From Climacium dendroides (taxonomy: Eukaryota; Streptophyta; Bryopsida; Hypnales; Climaciaceae): DNA of 64,000 nucleotides. Made by a program: the position numbers and the translations under genes. How positions within the stretch are numbered: the first letter of the stretch is position 1; each line of letters begins with the position of its first letter. The stretch is from positions 29,679,345 through 29,743,344 of the forward strand of contig OX467089.1 in assembly GCA_950106755.1 (NCBI GenBank), given 5' to 3'. The notes beneath the pieces were generated by a model that was not told the origin of the DNA, did not search any database, and worked only from the letters and a program-made list of their open reading frames with translations. Shown piece after piece: positions 46,084 to 58,257 of the stretch.

Positions 46084-47926
46084 CACTAGTAGAATACAGG
46101 GTCAAATGTAACCAGTCAAAAAATGACTGGTTACTAAAAGGCTATTGAAATATGACTGACAGTCATGGAAATGGTGCCAAAGCTGACTTGTCACAATCAG
46201 CAGTCATTTAGTAGTGATTTCCCAGAGCAGTCGATGGCGACCAGATGAAACAAACGACCAGAACTAGTGTCATCCATAGTTTAGTCTGTATTCTGTGGCC
46301 TTATTGTTGATGCAGTTTTCGTTGAGTCATATTTGAGTTGTGCTGTCATAAAATGAGCACAATATATAACTACTGTAAAATTGAAAAATGACTGACAATA
46401 GGACACCATGGAAATTGAACTTATTAAATTTATTATTTGCTTCTCTATAAAATGCTAATTGCATTGTAGTCATTTTTAAGTCACAAGCTACTTTTCAAAT
46501 GGACAGCTTAGATGAATGGATCAGATGGACGGCTTAGATGGAATGATGGATGGATCAAATGGACGGTTGAAATGGTGGAATCAAATGGGCAATTTGAAAA
46601 TGAATAGTTTAGACTTTAAATGGATGGATAAGATTGTATCTTGATAGTAAATGGAGGGCTTAGATTTTAGGTCAACCACCACATTTTAGGTCATCCGCCT
46701 TTTTATTTCTATGTAGGTTGACATGTGGCATATTGTAATTGCAGCTGTCAAATACACATTGCAGCTGCTGCCTTCTTCTTCTTCAAGATTCATCTCTTCT
46801 TATATTTTCCTCCTATTTTTGCCTTTTTCTTCAAGCTTCATCTTCTTTCATGTTTTCTTCTTGTTTTTGCCTCCTCTTTGCTTCTTTTGTCTTCTTGTTT
46901 TTGTTTCCTTCTTGCTTCTTGTTCATCAACTTCCTCTCATTTGTTCCTCTTGCTTGTAAATGAAGGTTTAGGTCTACCTCCAACCTTATCTCTTGAATGT
47001 AGCAATTTACTTTTTCTTTAGTGTTTTCTACTGTTTACTTCTTGTTTGTTGTTATTTGTTGTTGTTCAATTCAGGCAGTTCAGGCAATTCTGATAGTTCA
47101 GATAATGTAGGTGGTTTAGAAAATTTAAGCAATTCCTCATTTCTAGCAACTTAGGCAATTCAAGGAGTTTAGGTAGTTCATGCAATTTAGGCAACTTAAG
47201 CAATTTAGGTTTTGACATAGTGCAATTATAGTATAGTCATAGTGCAAACATAGTATAGTAATAGTATAAATGTAGTCATTTATGCTTATAATATTGTAAC
47301 CGAACTAATCATTTTTTGGAATGAATATCACTTGAAAATAACTACCATAGCTTACATAGTACCTACAAAATAATTCCAACAGCCTATATAATGACTCCAG
47401 CAACCTACAAAATGACTTCAGCAGCCAGAAAAATGACTACAACAACCTACTAAATGACTGCAATAGCCTACGAAGTGACCGCAATAGTTTGCGAAATGAC
47501 TGCAACAGCTTGCGAAATGACTCCAGTAGCTTACAAAATGACAACAGTAGCTTGCAAACTGATTGCAACAACTTGCGAAATGACTCCACCAGCCTATAAT
47601 TTGACTCCAACAACCTATTTGACATCAAATAGAATCACTCCAATACCAACAAATAAAAAAATGCCAACTCAACATGTTAGATTTGTAGCCACGTGACAAA
47701 TTGCCATTGGAGGTGCTCCATATGATCACACCCTAATGAAGTTCCACATCAACATAGTATGAAAAAGAATGCTCTTGTCCCAAATGACTGCCTTGTCCAT
47801 AATGACTTGTCCTAAATGACTCTGAGCCCAAAATCCAGTTTTAGTCATTCTATTGACATTAGTGTTCTAAATGACTGGTTATGCAGTTATAAACAGCAGT
47901 CATTGATAGCCTGTTTTCTACTAGTG
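46084..47926. mobile_element. 1.84-kb non-autonomous CACTA element, TSD TAA
   Basis: Ends CACTAGTAGAATACAGG (46084) and ..CCTGTTTTCTACTAGTG (47926), flanked by TAA (46081-46083, 47927-47929). Subterminal ATGACTG-type motifs are packed in 46100-46400 and 47340-47900 in opposite orientation. The 47340-47620 block is a run of AATGACTGCAANAGCNTNCGA-like units. No protein is encoded; open frames across the repeat and the CTTCTT-rich centre (46770-46960) are artefacts. Confidence 0.85.
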
Positions 47927-47929
47927 TAA

Positions 47930-48168
47930 AGAAAAAGGGTTCTAGCTTTTCTTTTCACAAATTGTACAAAACCAACATGCCATCTTCTTTCACAGGCATT
48001 GGCAAGGCCCACAAAGTGAAGGACTTTTTGGTGGAATTGGAATTGTACTTTGAAGCTCAAAGAGCACCTGAAGAAGACAAGATCACCATCGCAATGACTT
48101 TTCTCAAGGATCATGCTTTGCTTTGGTGGACTCACTTTTGTGGGGAAAGTCCTGAGGAGGTGGACAAC
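47930..48168 (+). pseudogene. Ty3/gypsy gag, second fragment
   Basis: Open frame with MPSSFTGIGKAHKVKDFLVELELYFEAQ and IAMTFLKDHALLWW, the core of the Retrotrans_gag domain in gypsy elements. It is cut at 48168 by the next CACTA end; the rest of gag and pol is not in the window. Confidence 0.75.
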
Positions 48169-48459
48169 CACTAGAAGAAATCGGGGGGTTTTGCGACTAC
48201 AGTTAGCAACTGGTTTTAGAGTTGCGAAGGACATTTACGACTAGGTGATAATTTGGAGCCTATAGTCGAAGTGGACAAGTTGCACGAGTTGCAGGAGAGT
48301 TGTAAGTGCACATCATATCGGACGATTTTCTGTGAAACTTCATCCTGCATATCTTCTAACAAAATACGCATTACCGCGTGAAACTAATGAATTCAATATT
48401 CATTACTCAACTACTTCTTTATAATTAATGTACTTGGTTTAAATTTGAACTTTGCGATT

Positions 48460-49160
48460 CTTTTCAACTGTAATGTGTGATGGTATGCAACCTATGTGCG
48501 ACTAATATGCCACTGATTTGCAACCTATATATAACTCATTTACAACATATATGCAACTAGTATGCAACTCATTTTCTAACTTGAATATAACTAATATCCA
48601 ACTGTTTTTACAACTAACATCCAACTCTTTTTACAACTTGCATACAACTAATATCCAACTCATTGGACAACCTATATGCATCCAATATGCAACTAGTGTG
48701 CAACTCAATTTGCAACCTACATGCAACTACTATGCAACTCATTTTGCAACCTACATGCAACCCCTTTTGCAACCTATATGAAACAAGACAGTATGCAATT
48801 CCTTTTGCAACCTATATAAAACTAGTATGCAACTCTTTCTAAACCTACCTACAACTACTATGCAACTCATTTTGCAACTCATTTTGCAACTCTTTTGCAA
48901 CTCATTTTACAACTCATTTACAACTTATATGCAACTACTTCTCAACATTTATATATTATTATTATTTTGCAATACAATTGCAATACAAGTGCAACTCATA
49001 TGCAACTATTGTACAACTAACTCTCAATTTTTTATATATTCCACATGCAACTAGTATGCAATTGTTTTTACCATTGATTTAGTACATAACTACTATGCAA
49101 CTATTATATAACCTATATGCAACTAATTTCCACCATTTGCAACCTATATGCAATTAAAGG
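48460..49160. repeat. Subterminal repeats ATGCAACTA/TTTGCAACCTA
   Basis: Dozens of TGCAACT or TACAACT motifs every 10-20 bases in one orientation. More occur at 50640-50900. The opposite orientation (TAGTTGCATTGTAG) fills 56680-57320. This inverted arrangement is typical of transposase-binding arrays at the two sides of one CACTA element. Confidence 0.75.
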
Positions 49161-49339
49161 AGCGATTAGTTAACTACATGATTAGTTTGTAACTTAACTA
49201 TTACAAGCCAACAAAGACAATCATTTTTCACACAAAGCAATATAATGCACAATAGAGATAGAGACAATCATTGTTCACATAAAACAATACAAAACCCATA
49301 TATATTAGATAAATATGTACATTTCTAGTCCAAAAAACA

Positions 49340-50624
49340 TAGTTACTAATTCACTTGTCATTACATGCAAGAATGACTATGAATTGTTCATTCCATATGG
49401 TATTAGTTCTTACAACGTCCTTCAACTTTAATTGGTTTTCTGTTGGATTAGGATACATCAAGTCCATAAAAACCACTTGGCGTATGTGCAATATCAAGTT
49501 TATACCACCCTCGTGGTATAGGCTTTGTATGATAAAAGCTTCTCCTTTGATACCAATGACATATCCAACTGCCACAACTTGTCCAAGTGTTACTGGATTT
49601 AGAAGGAAAACGTGCTGGCCAATTGAAAACTGTAGTTGTTCACAATACAAAACAAAACATTAATGAGCAAATATAAATATATATAAATAAATATGTATAC
49701 ATCAACAATTTAGCTAACTTTAACATATAATATATAAACAATGAAATGTAGGGACTACCTTTGGAAATGCTACTTTTGGCCTCCGTTTAGGCTGAGGTTT
49801 GGGTTTAGATTGAACCTTGGTCTGAACCCTCTTCCTCCTCAAGATCTCCTTCCTGACTAAAGGTTTCTGCAACATTAACCACAATCATTATGAGTAATTT
49901 ATCAATATCAAAAGTTATCAAAAAAAATTTAGCTTCAAATTGTTTACTTAGGTAATTGTCCTCACCTCTTGCTCCTTTACTCTTAACTGCATTCTTGTAT
50001 TAGGATTTTTTGAATTCTTCGATGGTTTAGGAGTAGAGCCATCCAATATTAGTATATTACCGTTGGCTCTATCTTTTCCCTCACCTTCATCCTCACCTAG
50101 TTCTTTGTCTTTAAGACCTTTTTCCACACTCTCATCTTTGTCCTAAGGACCCTTCCCTACACTCCCATCACCAAGGTAGGATTGCTGACCTCCTAACACC
50201 AAGGTAGAATTTGTAGGATTTATAACAATTTCAAGTGGTTCAATATGGTCAATAGGTTCCACATCAGAGCCCACAATGTTGCTCTCTAATATAGGGTTAC
50301 TTGGTATAGGATCTGATGGTATAGTGTTGCTCTTTGATGCAGGATCCAATGGATTTGATGCAGGATCCGATGGATCAATGACCCCTCATTCTCAATGGCC
50401 CTTGGCTCATTCTCAGTAGACATTGGCTCATGAATTTGGCCACTATTGTTCCCTTGCAAAAACGTCATCAACATCTCTTGCATTGCTTCAACAGTTTTCG
50501 TATTCCACTCTGTAGTTGTAAGTATTTCGACTTTGAACTTGTCCAATTCATTTTGTTTACTTTCCAATGCAATCATTTTGGCTTGAAATTCTGAGAACAC
50601 AACCTTTTGACCACAAACAAACAA
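49340..50624 (-). CDS. TNP1/En-Spm-like accessory protein (multi-exon, fragmentary model)
   Basis: The last exon (49650-49351) reads HVFLLNPVTLGQVVAVGYVIGIKGEAF..GGINLILHIRQVVFMDLMYPNPTENQLKLKDVVRTNTIWNEQFI, which has the layout of the TNP1/En/Spm domain (PF03017-like): a 'VA-G' turn, a 'V-I' strand and a final 'l-DVv..iiW' segment. Upstream parts (50624-50286) encode a helical, coiled-coil-like stretch (ALESKQNELDKFKVEIL) and an acidic linker; basic exons lie at about 49745-50110. Splice sites were not all resolved. Proteins of this class bind subterminal repeats, here probably the TTGCAACT motifs. Confidence 0.5.
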
Positions 50625-51474
50625 TGGTTGTAATGGTTAATGTAATATACATAAAATTGTGACTACTACTAATCCTACAACTATTTTGCAACAATTAAAC
50701 AACTATTAATGATCTTTGCAACTATTATACAACAAATATACAACTACTTTTAATCCTTACAACTAGTTTGCAACTAATATGCAACTACTAGTAATCCTTG
50801 CAGATAATATACAACTACTAGTAATTCTTGCAGATAATATACAACTACTACTAACCCTTTTAACTACTATGCAATTAATGTACAACAACTACTAATCTTA
50901 TGCCATCAACCTAATCGCCTTCAAATCTAACATTATAACCAGAAACAATGAAAATAGCTAAAATAACTTTTAGGAACTCATGTGGAACTTCACAACATGA
51001 TTGATTAAGCAAATTTATATGCTTTAAAAAGAAAGAGTGCTGAATCTTCAATCCACAATCTCTTGATCTAAAGTGCAAATGAACGGAATCTCTCGTAAAT
51101 TGTAAACTACATCCATTAGAACTTCCTCAATTAAGAACCAAATCTCTTTCATCATCATGATTGATACAAAACAAGAAGATACTCCCTCTTTAAATTAATA
51201 ACCTAGCTAAGATGTCATTCTCTACAAGCAGATCAAGAGATCTGCCAAAATAAAGAATTGAAGTCCAAACAAGAAGAAAAGTAAACACTAGAGAGTTGGA
51301 ATTCAAATCAGCACTCAATGTCAATATGCAAAACCATGGGAAGAGAAGTCCAATAAATTCGACCTATTTTTTATTTCTGTATCTGAAATCAAAGTTTGCT
51401 GATCCTCAAAACCCTCAAACCTAGTTAACCTAGTGTACATGAAATCTTTTTTCTCTCGTAAATCATAAACATAC

Positions 51475-54400
51475 TGTGGGAATCCGGAATCCGGAAACGG
51501 ATCAATAATGCAAGAAGTAGCTACGAAAAATAAAAAAAATAAAAAAATTATAGTTAGAGTGTGATTTTTGGATCAGATAACTTGAATTAGGAAATAAGCG
51601 TTCCGGCACCACCCGTAACCGGAACTTATCCGGATCCGGAATCCGGACTCATCCGGAACACAGGAACCTACCGTATAGGTCCTGTAGCTACGGAAGTAGG
51701 ATACCGTTGATACAACGGACCTGTAGCCGTTGTCCTTAAGACTGTAGAAAGGCGGTTTAGTACTTAAGCCGTCTTCCTAAGGTTTCCTCTTCACTTTTCT
51801 GTTCGGTGTTCCTGAGACTGTTTGTGTGAGTAGTTGAGAGAAAGAGTGGTGAGTTAGCGACTGAGGTAGAACTACTTTCCCTTCGTTCTCACTTAGATCT
51901 TATGGCATCCGGACCAGTACGGAAGATAGCGGTATCTGCCCGGGTTATCTCTCCGGCCATTCCGGATAGCCCAGAACTACACAAGCAGTTAGAGGAGGAC
52001 TTGACTAGGTTAGGATGTGTCGGTTTACTACACCGACCATGGAACCTCAAGAGTGAGGAGATGATTTAAGAGCTACTTCACGGTGTTCCGAATCAGTATG
52101 AGCTCACTTTGAGGGGGTGGCCAGTCGCGTGGACTGAGGACATCTGGGCGGACGTCTATCGATTCCGGAAGAGTAGGAACGGTTTAGCATCGAGGACGGA
52201 CCGCTTTGTAGCTGGGAAGTTCACCGGGTCTGCAAACCCTAAGGACGAATTTGCTATCAGCGAGTGCAAGGACGAGAGACATAGGCGGATCCTAGAATTT
52301 CTGATTCCGATCTTATATCCGGAAAAGCCAACGCAGGTTACCATTACGGTGGCCAATACTATCTTTGGGGCTATGGAGAACCGGGTAGTGCACTGGGGTA
52401 GGGTCATAGTCGAGATAGTGGCTAAATTAGCGGATCACGTGACTCGAGCTAAGGCGAGTCCAGTTAGCACGTATTTGTTTCATCTATACCATCAACAGGA
52501 ACTTTTGAGTGCGGCGGAAATAATTCAGTATGACACCGGAAAGACATTCCTGTCATACGGACTTTCCGGGGAGGAAGCGGAAGATCCAGTCGAGTCTGAA
52601 CCGGATGAACTTCCCGAGGAACGTCTTACCGATCCGAGGACCAAGAAGAAGAAGTCAACCGATCCGGGGTCGAGAATCAAGCCACCGACAATGGAGAGGG
52701 GGGAGTCCAGCAAAGGACCTGAGATGGAAACAGAATCCGCATTTTTCAATGCGGGGCTCGAGTGGATACGTGAAGCCAAGGTACTTCACGACGGATTGTC
52801 AGATTTGGTGATAGATACCGCGAAAGTGTTGAAGGTGGATCCGGATTAGATCGTGGAAGTTGTCAAGCGACTGCCCAAGCCGGAGGATCTGAAGAAGAGG
52901 GAGGAACGGATCCAGGAGGCGGAGGCGGAACGGAATCTACTCCAGACCCGGGTGAATTGGGCGGAAGGAGAAATGGTAGCTACGAAGGAGAAAGAGAAGG
53001 AGGCTCTTACGCTGGTCAAGAATCTAACCGGGGCAGTCAACATCAAAGTCGACATCATCACGAAAGCTGCCTTGTTTGACTCGAAGATGATATCGGAAGG
53101 CCACATTACCAGAACCAAGGTAGTTACCATCCTTGTAGACTTCACCGCGAGGATAGAGCGAGTTTTCAAGGAGATCCAGAAGTTGCTGGCGGCCATCGAC
53201 CCAAACCATGCAATGGATTTCTCCACCTTTCCGAAACTTCCTTTTGTCGCAGGTACCCCAGGGAAGCCAGTGGCGAATCAGGCAACCCGAATGAAGGGCC
53301 TGAGGGGGATACTCACACCAACCGAGCCTTCCGCCAGTAAGATACGGATGACGGAGTTGAATTTGAGGCCAGCCTCGGAACCGGAACCGGAGTCTAGCGC
53401 GAAAACGGTTCCGGTGCCATTTAAGTTCTCAACTCCGAAAGTTCCCAAGGCACAAACAATGCCGAATTTGATGATCGGATCATTCAAGGTTCCGGGACAG
53501 CAGGTTAGGGGAGATTTCATCAACCGGATCGGTGGGATGACCAATCCGGCTCCGACTAATCCGAAAGGATTTGTGCACATGCAAGAGACCACGCCAGAGA
53601 AAGGAAGCGAACCCGCAACATTGGAGGATACAACACCAGAGAAGGAGAAGGAAGTTCAAGTCATTGAAGATTCTGACGAGGAGAGTACCCACTCCACTTC
53701 CGGAACCAAAGGCGACAGCGATCCGTCTCCAGCAACGCGCCATATCTAGACTCGGACTACAGCAAAAACTACACCAGCCAAGAACATGAAGGGGACGCCT
53801 ACCAGCCAAGCGGGGAGTCGTTCAAAGAAAGGACGGAAGCCAAGACATTAGGGTTGGTAGGAGAAGAAGTATAGGATCCGGAATGGGGTTCCGAGCATGA
53901 ACCCGGTTTCCGGAATTTTAGGCGGATAGTAAGGAAATCCGGTTATCTCGGACGGCAGTTAGCAATCTTTCCGGATATTTCGGGAGGTTCAGGGATTGGT
54001 GGCCTGGATTTCCGAGTTTCCTTTTCAGGCTTTTAGGAGTTGACTTTGGGTTTTTGTGTTAGTATTTTAAAGGCAAACAAGTTAGTTGTCTGCCATTCCA
54101 TTCCATCCTACTCCACTGGATTTTCGTGCTTTCACGTATGTATTACAATTTTCTTTTCTTAATCTAAGTCAGCCAGGATACCTTTAGCTGCACTTTTGCT
54201 TAGACAGGGTCTTTTGGGCTGAGTGTATGCATGGGTGTATGATCTGGTACTGGAGAAAGAGAAGGGAGGGAGAGAAGGAATCCGGATCTTGAGCTACGGA
54301 TCAGCTGGGGGTGGAGCTAGTAAGAAGGAATGCAAAGCTGAGTAAAGGAGTGTAAGTGCAACATGCTTTTAAACTGCCGGAACGGCAATTCGGATAAGAT

Positions 54401-54950
54401 GGTAGAGGTCCATGCGAGTCCGAAACCAGGAGGGTTCTGTGCGGAGTTAAGCACCCGCCAAAGGAAAGGATCTCCCGCTACTTCGGAAAGTCTGCCAACC
54501 TCCCCTTGGTAAATTGTCTTCTCTTGGAGGTTTTATTCTTTTGGGTCTATAAGTTCTGATCCGTCGTTGTAGTAAGAGAGGTGTGAAAATTGCTCTGTGT
54601 GACCTGATTCCGGATCGGCCAATCCGGAAACTGTGAGAGAATACTCCTCCCTCCTCCTACAACTGTGTTGTCTTGGATGTGTTGTTTAGTAGATTTAGAG
54701 TACAGAGAGGATTTTGCACAAGTGGTGAGTCCCCACCCCTTTCTAGATCAAGGGTGGACCCTCTGAGGGTAAAACAGAGGCAACAAAAACCGGTGACGGA
54801 AGAGAGACGGAACTCAGATCCGGAAATGTCCGGATCCGGAACGGAATCCGGAATGTACTGAGTTTCCGAAACGAGATAGGGTGAGTGAAGAACGAGGATT
54901 AAGTGAGTAGTCACGATCCGAATACCTCTAACTTAATCGATATCTTACTA
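51475..54950 (+). mobile_element. Giant LTR-like element, copy 3 (diverged)
   Basis: CCGGA-rich sequence begins at TGTGGGAATCCGG (about 51475). It includes a gag-like ORF (51902-53749) and a 3' region with ACCCTCTGAGGGTAAAACAG (about 54763), also present at 2465-2485 and 37632-37652. The exact right end and TSD were not resolved. It belongs to a different subfamily from copies 1 and 2. Confidence 0.5.
51902..53749 (+). pseudogene. Gag-like LTR-internal ORF, copy 3
   Basis: One frame from ATG 51902 (MASGPVRKIAVSAR) to TAG 53749, broken only by TAA 52067 and TAG 52847. Conserved with copies 1 and 2: WPVAWTEDIWADVYRF, KPTQVTITVANTIFGAM, VHWGRVIVEIVAKLADHV and YLFHLYHQQELL. The second half has coiled-coil-like LKKREERIQEAEAERNLLQ and a Pro/Ser/Thr-rich tail longer than in copy 1. 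This copy shows that the two ORFs of copy 1 are originally one protein of about 600 residues. Confidence 0.65.
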
Positions 54951-56680
54951 GAAGTTCCCTGGAACGATAATTCGTGTCATCTTGCAACCATTTGTCGTTG
55001 TAAGGATACTTACGGCTAACTGCACGTACGACACGTACTACACTCAATCGATTGCAAAGTCAATTCTTCAACCAAATTTTAGATCCTTAGTCATCACACA
55101 CAATTACAAAGTTTCTCGCTTCCTTTTTGAATGAATGAGTGACCTTGCTAGTTTGTTAAGCCATCTTCTTCTTGCATAACAAGATAGATCTACATAATAA
55201 AATGAATCTAGCTAGAAGGGGGGTGAATAGTGCGTTGCAGCTCAAGCCAAAAGAAAAATGGATACAAACAAGGCTACTACAACGGCTCTAGTAGTTGCCG
55301 CCATTGTCTTCCGTTGCCAACACGCACAAACTAGGCACTGTCCATCAATCCCACCCCAACCAAAACAAACTTGACTTTCTACCACGCGAGTGAGAAGAAA
55401 CAAACTAGAAAGTAATGTATATCATGCCCAGCAAAGGTACACGTCCAACAAAGGTGCAGACTGAACACCAAGAATGCCACGACGAGTGCTCCTTTGAATC
55501 CGTATGCATACGATCACTCAACTAGCTACCTCCAAGTTCAGCTTCAACCAAACGAACTAGAGAACGCTCTCTTGCATTCAAAACAATAAAACAGATAGAG
55601 AACGCCCTCCTACATCCAAAAAAACAAAATAAATACATGACCTCCAAGTTCAACTTCAATCAAAAGAACTAGAGAATGCCTTCTTGTACCAAAAACAACG
55701 AGACTAATACGTGGCCTCAAGTTCAGCTTTAATTGAAAGAACTAGAAAATGCCCTTTTAAAACAATGAAATAAATACTGATTGAAAACAAAGTTCAAAAT
55801 TAAGAACACAAGGCAACAGAAAAGCATCATCAAGAGACAACAAATTCTCCCCGCAACTTTAGGGTTCTAGGAAGAAGCAACTCAAAAATATAAAACTTGC
55901 ACCTTCTTTACCTCGCAGCACAATCCTGCAACCACAATTTTGGCACTAGAGTACCACTAAACTCGCATTCACTCCAAAAAGAACCAATACTAATGTAGCA
56001 CTAAACTAATATTCCCTCAAGAGTGAACTAACACTAAACTAACATTAACTCACTAGTATGGATCACAACAAAGATGATAAACAAGAACAACAAAGCGGCG
56101 GCGGCGAGAACACAGCAAAGCGGTAGTGAAGGAGACAGAGAAGATAAACAGTAGGTTGCTCTAGTCCACATGTTTCACCTCATCATCCGCACACATGTCA
56201 TCTATGAATGATAAAGTAAACAACTTTCATCGACACATGGCAATACTGGAGTCCACAGATGGATAGAATGCCGCCACATGCATACTCTAAAAGTTCAATG
56301 GAGTTAATCGAGATTAAAAAGTTTCTAAGAAAATGTTCATTCTAATAAAATTGAGGATGATACAATTGTTGTATACAACTTCATAATGCTCAAGTGCTAC
56401 CTCCACTTTTGCCACTGTACGTCTGGACTAGATAGGTTTGGAGGTAGGGTTTACAAATGGGTGTGCCGACTGGTGGCTTCCGGTTTAGCTACTTCAGAGG
56501 ATGTACTTGCATTACCTACTATTCCATCTTTAGTTGGAGCCTAATTTTTAGTAGCTGCAAGATATTGAGAGCATTTATGAATTGTAGATGTTTTGCATAT
56601 GAACTGTAATCATTTGGTATTCAAATTTTAGTTCGTTTTTTTGGCAATGAAGTCATCTTCCAGTTGCACCCTCATTGTTG
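54950..56680. other. Non-coding DNA with a ~105-bp tandem repeat
   Basis: No gene seen. At 55530-55765 a unit with CTCCAAGTTCAGCTTCAANC, GAACTAGAGAATGCC and AAAACAATNAAATAAATAC recurs about three times. Confidence 0.5.
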
Positions 56681-57330
56681 TTTACTTGAACTATAATTGT
56701 TTCTATAGTTGCATTGTAGTTGTTTTCTAGTTGTATTGTAATTGGTTTGTAGTTGCATTGTAGTTGATTTGTAGTTGCACTGTAGTAATTTTAAAGTCGC
56801 ATTGCAGTTGTTTTTTAGTTGCATTATAGATGTCTTTTAGTTGCATTGTAATTGTTTTCGAGTTGCACTGTAGTAATTTTGAAGTTGCATTGCAGTTGCT
56901 TTTTAGTTGCATTATAGATGTCTTTTAGTTGCATTGTAATTGTTTCCTAGTTGCACTGTAGTTGAGTTGTCGTTGCATTGTAATTGTTTTGTAATAGTAG
57001 TATGGTGAAATTTCATTTAAATTTATAACTCTTTAGGATCTTTAAAATCTAAACTTGTCCTACATATATGAAATCTACAACAATCCAATTTTTTTATATG
57101 GCATGGTTAGAAATCTATACTAATCTTAGATTCATAACATCTACAAGAGTCATAGATGCCTAATATCTATTTATTTTGTAAATGTTTGTGATAGTGCGAG
57201 ATCTGAATCGTAATAGTTACATTGTAGTTGTATAGTTGAAGTGTTTTGTAGCTGTATTATAGTTGTTTTATAGTTGCACTATAATTAGTTTGCAATTGCA
57301 CTATAGTTGTCGTGTAATTGCACTAACATA
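56680..57330. repeat. Inverted-orientation subterminal-type repeats TAGTTGCATTGTAGTTG
   Basis: Runs of AGTTGCATTGTAGTTG and AGTTGCACTGTAGTAATTTT in tandem, the complement of the motif family at 48460-49160. No CACTA end follows it within the next kilobase. Confidence 0.75.
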
Positions 57331-57991
57331 ATATTCATTAAAATGAGAGTTTTTCAGTGAAATGGGAGTTGAGGAAGAGACTTTCAACCATGAATTTAAT
57401 ATACTTGTAGATCAATGACTACCAGGAAAGCATTGCAATGACACAGAAAGCGCATACGGAAGGTACAAATTCCAAAATCGAAGGTCAAAATTGTAACTTC
57501 TTCATAATTTATAAGAAGTCATCAAATATACATGTATTGGATGTATGCACTATAAACATAGAGCAATCCATGCACTAAACTACTACTTCCATCATAGACT
57601 ACACCTGCATAAGATACATATGATGTAAAACGTAGGGTTCAGGAAGCACTACGACTGAGCACTAGGACTTTTGTGAAATTGACAATTGCGTCCACAAAAT
57701 GAAGGCTTCGTGACCAGAAGGCTATGAGCCTGCCTTTATCAAAAGCAGAGACAAACGTAGGGATTGGCAAAGCCCGGATATTGGAGAGTCGAATACCAAC
57801 TGTTACCCGACCTAATATTCTCAGACATTGCACCGGAGAAAGTGCAATGCAAAAGATTATTTGGTGAGGCAACAGTTGTTATTCAACTCTACAACTTCCG
57901 AGCTACGACAATGTACTGTCCATAATGACTATGAGGTCCACGATTGTCAAAGCCCCGGAAATTGTAGAATCGAATACCAGCTGTTCCCCTA

Positions 57992-58175
57992 GTTGAGCCA
58001 ATTCGTGGTAGAAGAGAAAGCAAACATTATATAACCTTAACTCTCAGCTACTCTTTGAATGTACTCTCACACACCACAATGTCCAAAAAGCAATGTATGA
58101 ATGTACGCTCGAAGAATAGCTGAGAGTAAAGGTTATATAATATTTCTTTTGTCCTCTACCACGAACAAGCTCAAC
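57992..58175. repeat. 184-bp inverted repeat (foldback)
   Basis: The left arm from GTTGAGCCAATTCGTGGTAG (57992) pairs with the right arm ending at 58175 (..CCACGAACAAGCTCAAC), with ATTATATAACCTT and CTCTCAGCTA in both arms and a short centre. It lies just downstream of the region C ParB-like exons. A partly duplicated segment (CGAATACCANCTGTTNCCC) occurs at 57786 and 57971. Confidence 0.75.
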
Positions 58176-58257
58176 TATGCACATAGTCGGGTCTAAGACA
58201 TCGTTGTCACCTATAGTCTGTGGACACGGTGTCCACAACATCCACAGAACAAAGGCT

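Noticed and set aside
46723..47021. Phe/Leu/Ser-rich membrane-protein-like frames
   Set aside because: Caused by CTTCTT/TTTTCTTC low-complexity sequence in a non-autonomous CACTA element; open in all three frames.
48518..49054. Frames rich in Asn/Gln/Leu/Thr (MQLxxNSFTTYMQL types)
   Set aside because: By-product of the TTGCAACT subterminal repeats.
57639..57872. 77-codon minus-strand frame as 3' exon of the region C ParB-like gene
   Set aside because: Its residues do not match the corresponding part of the element A protein and stops surround it.
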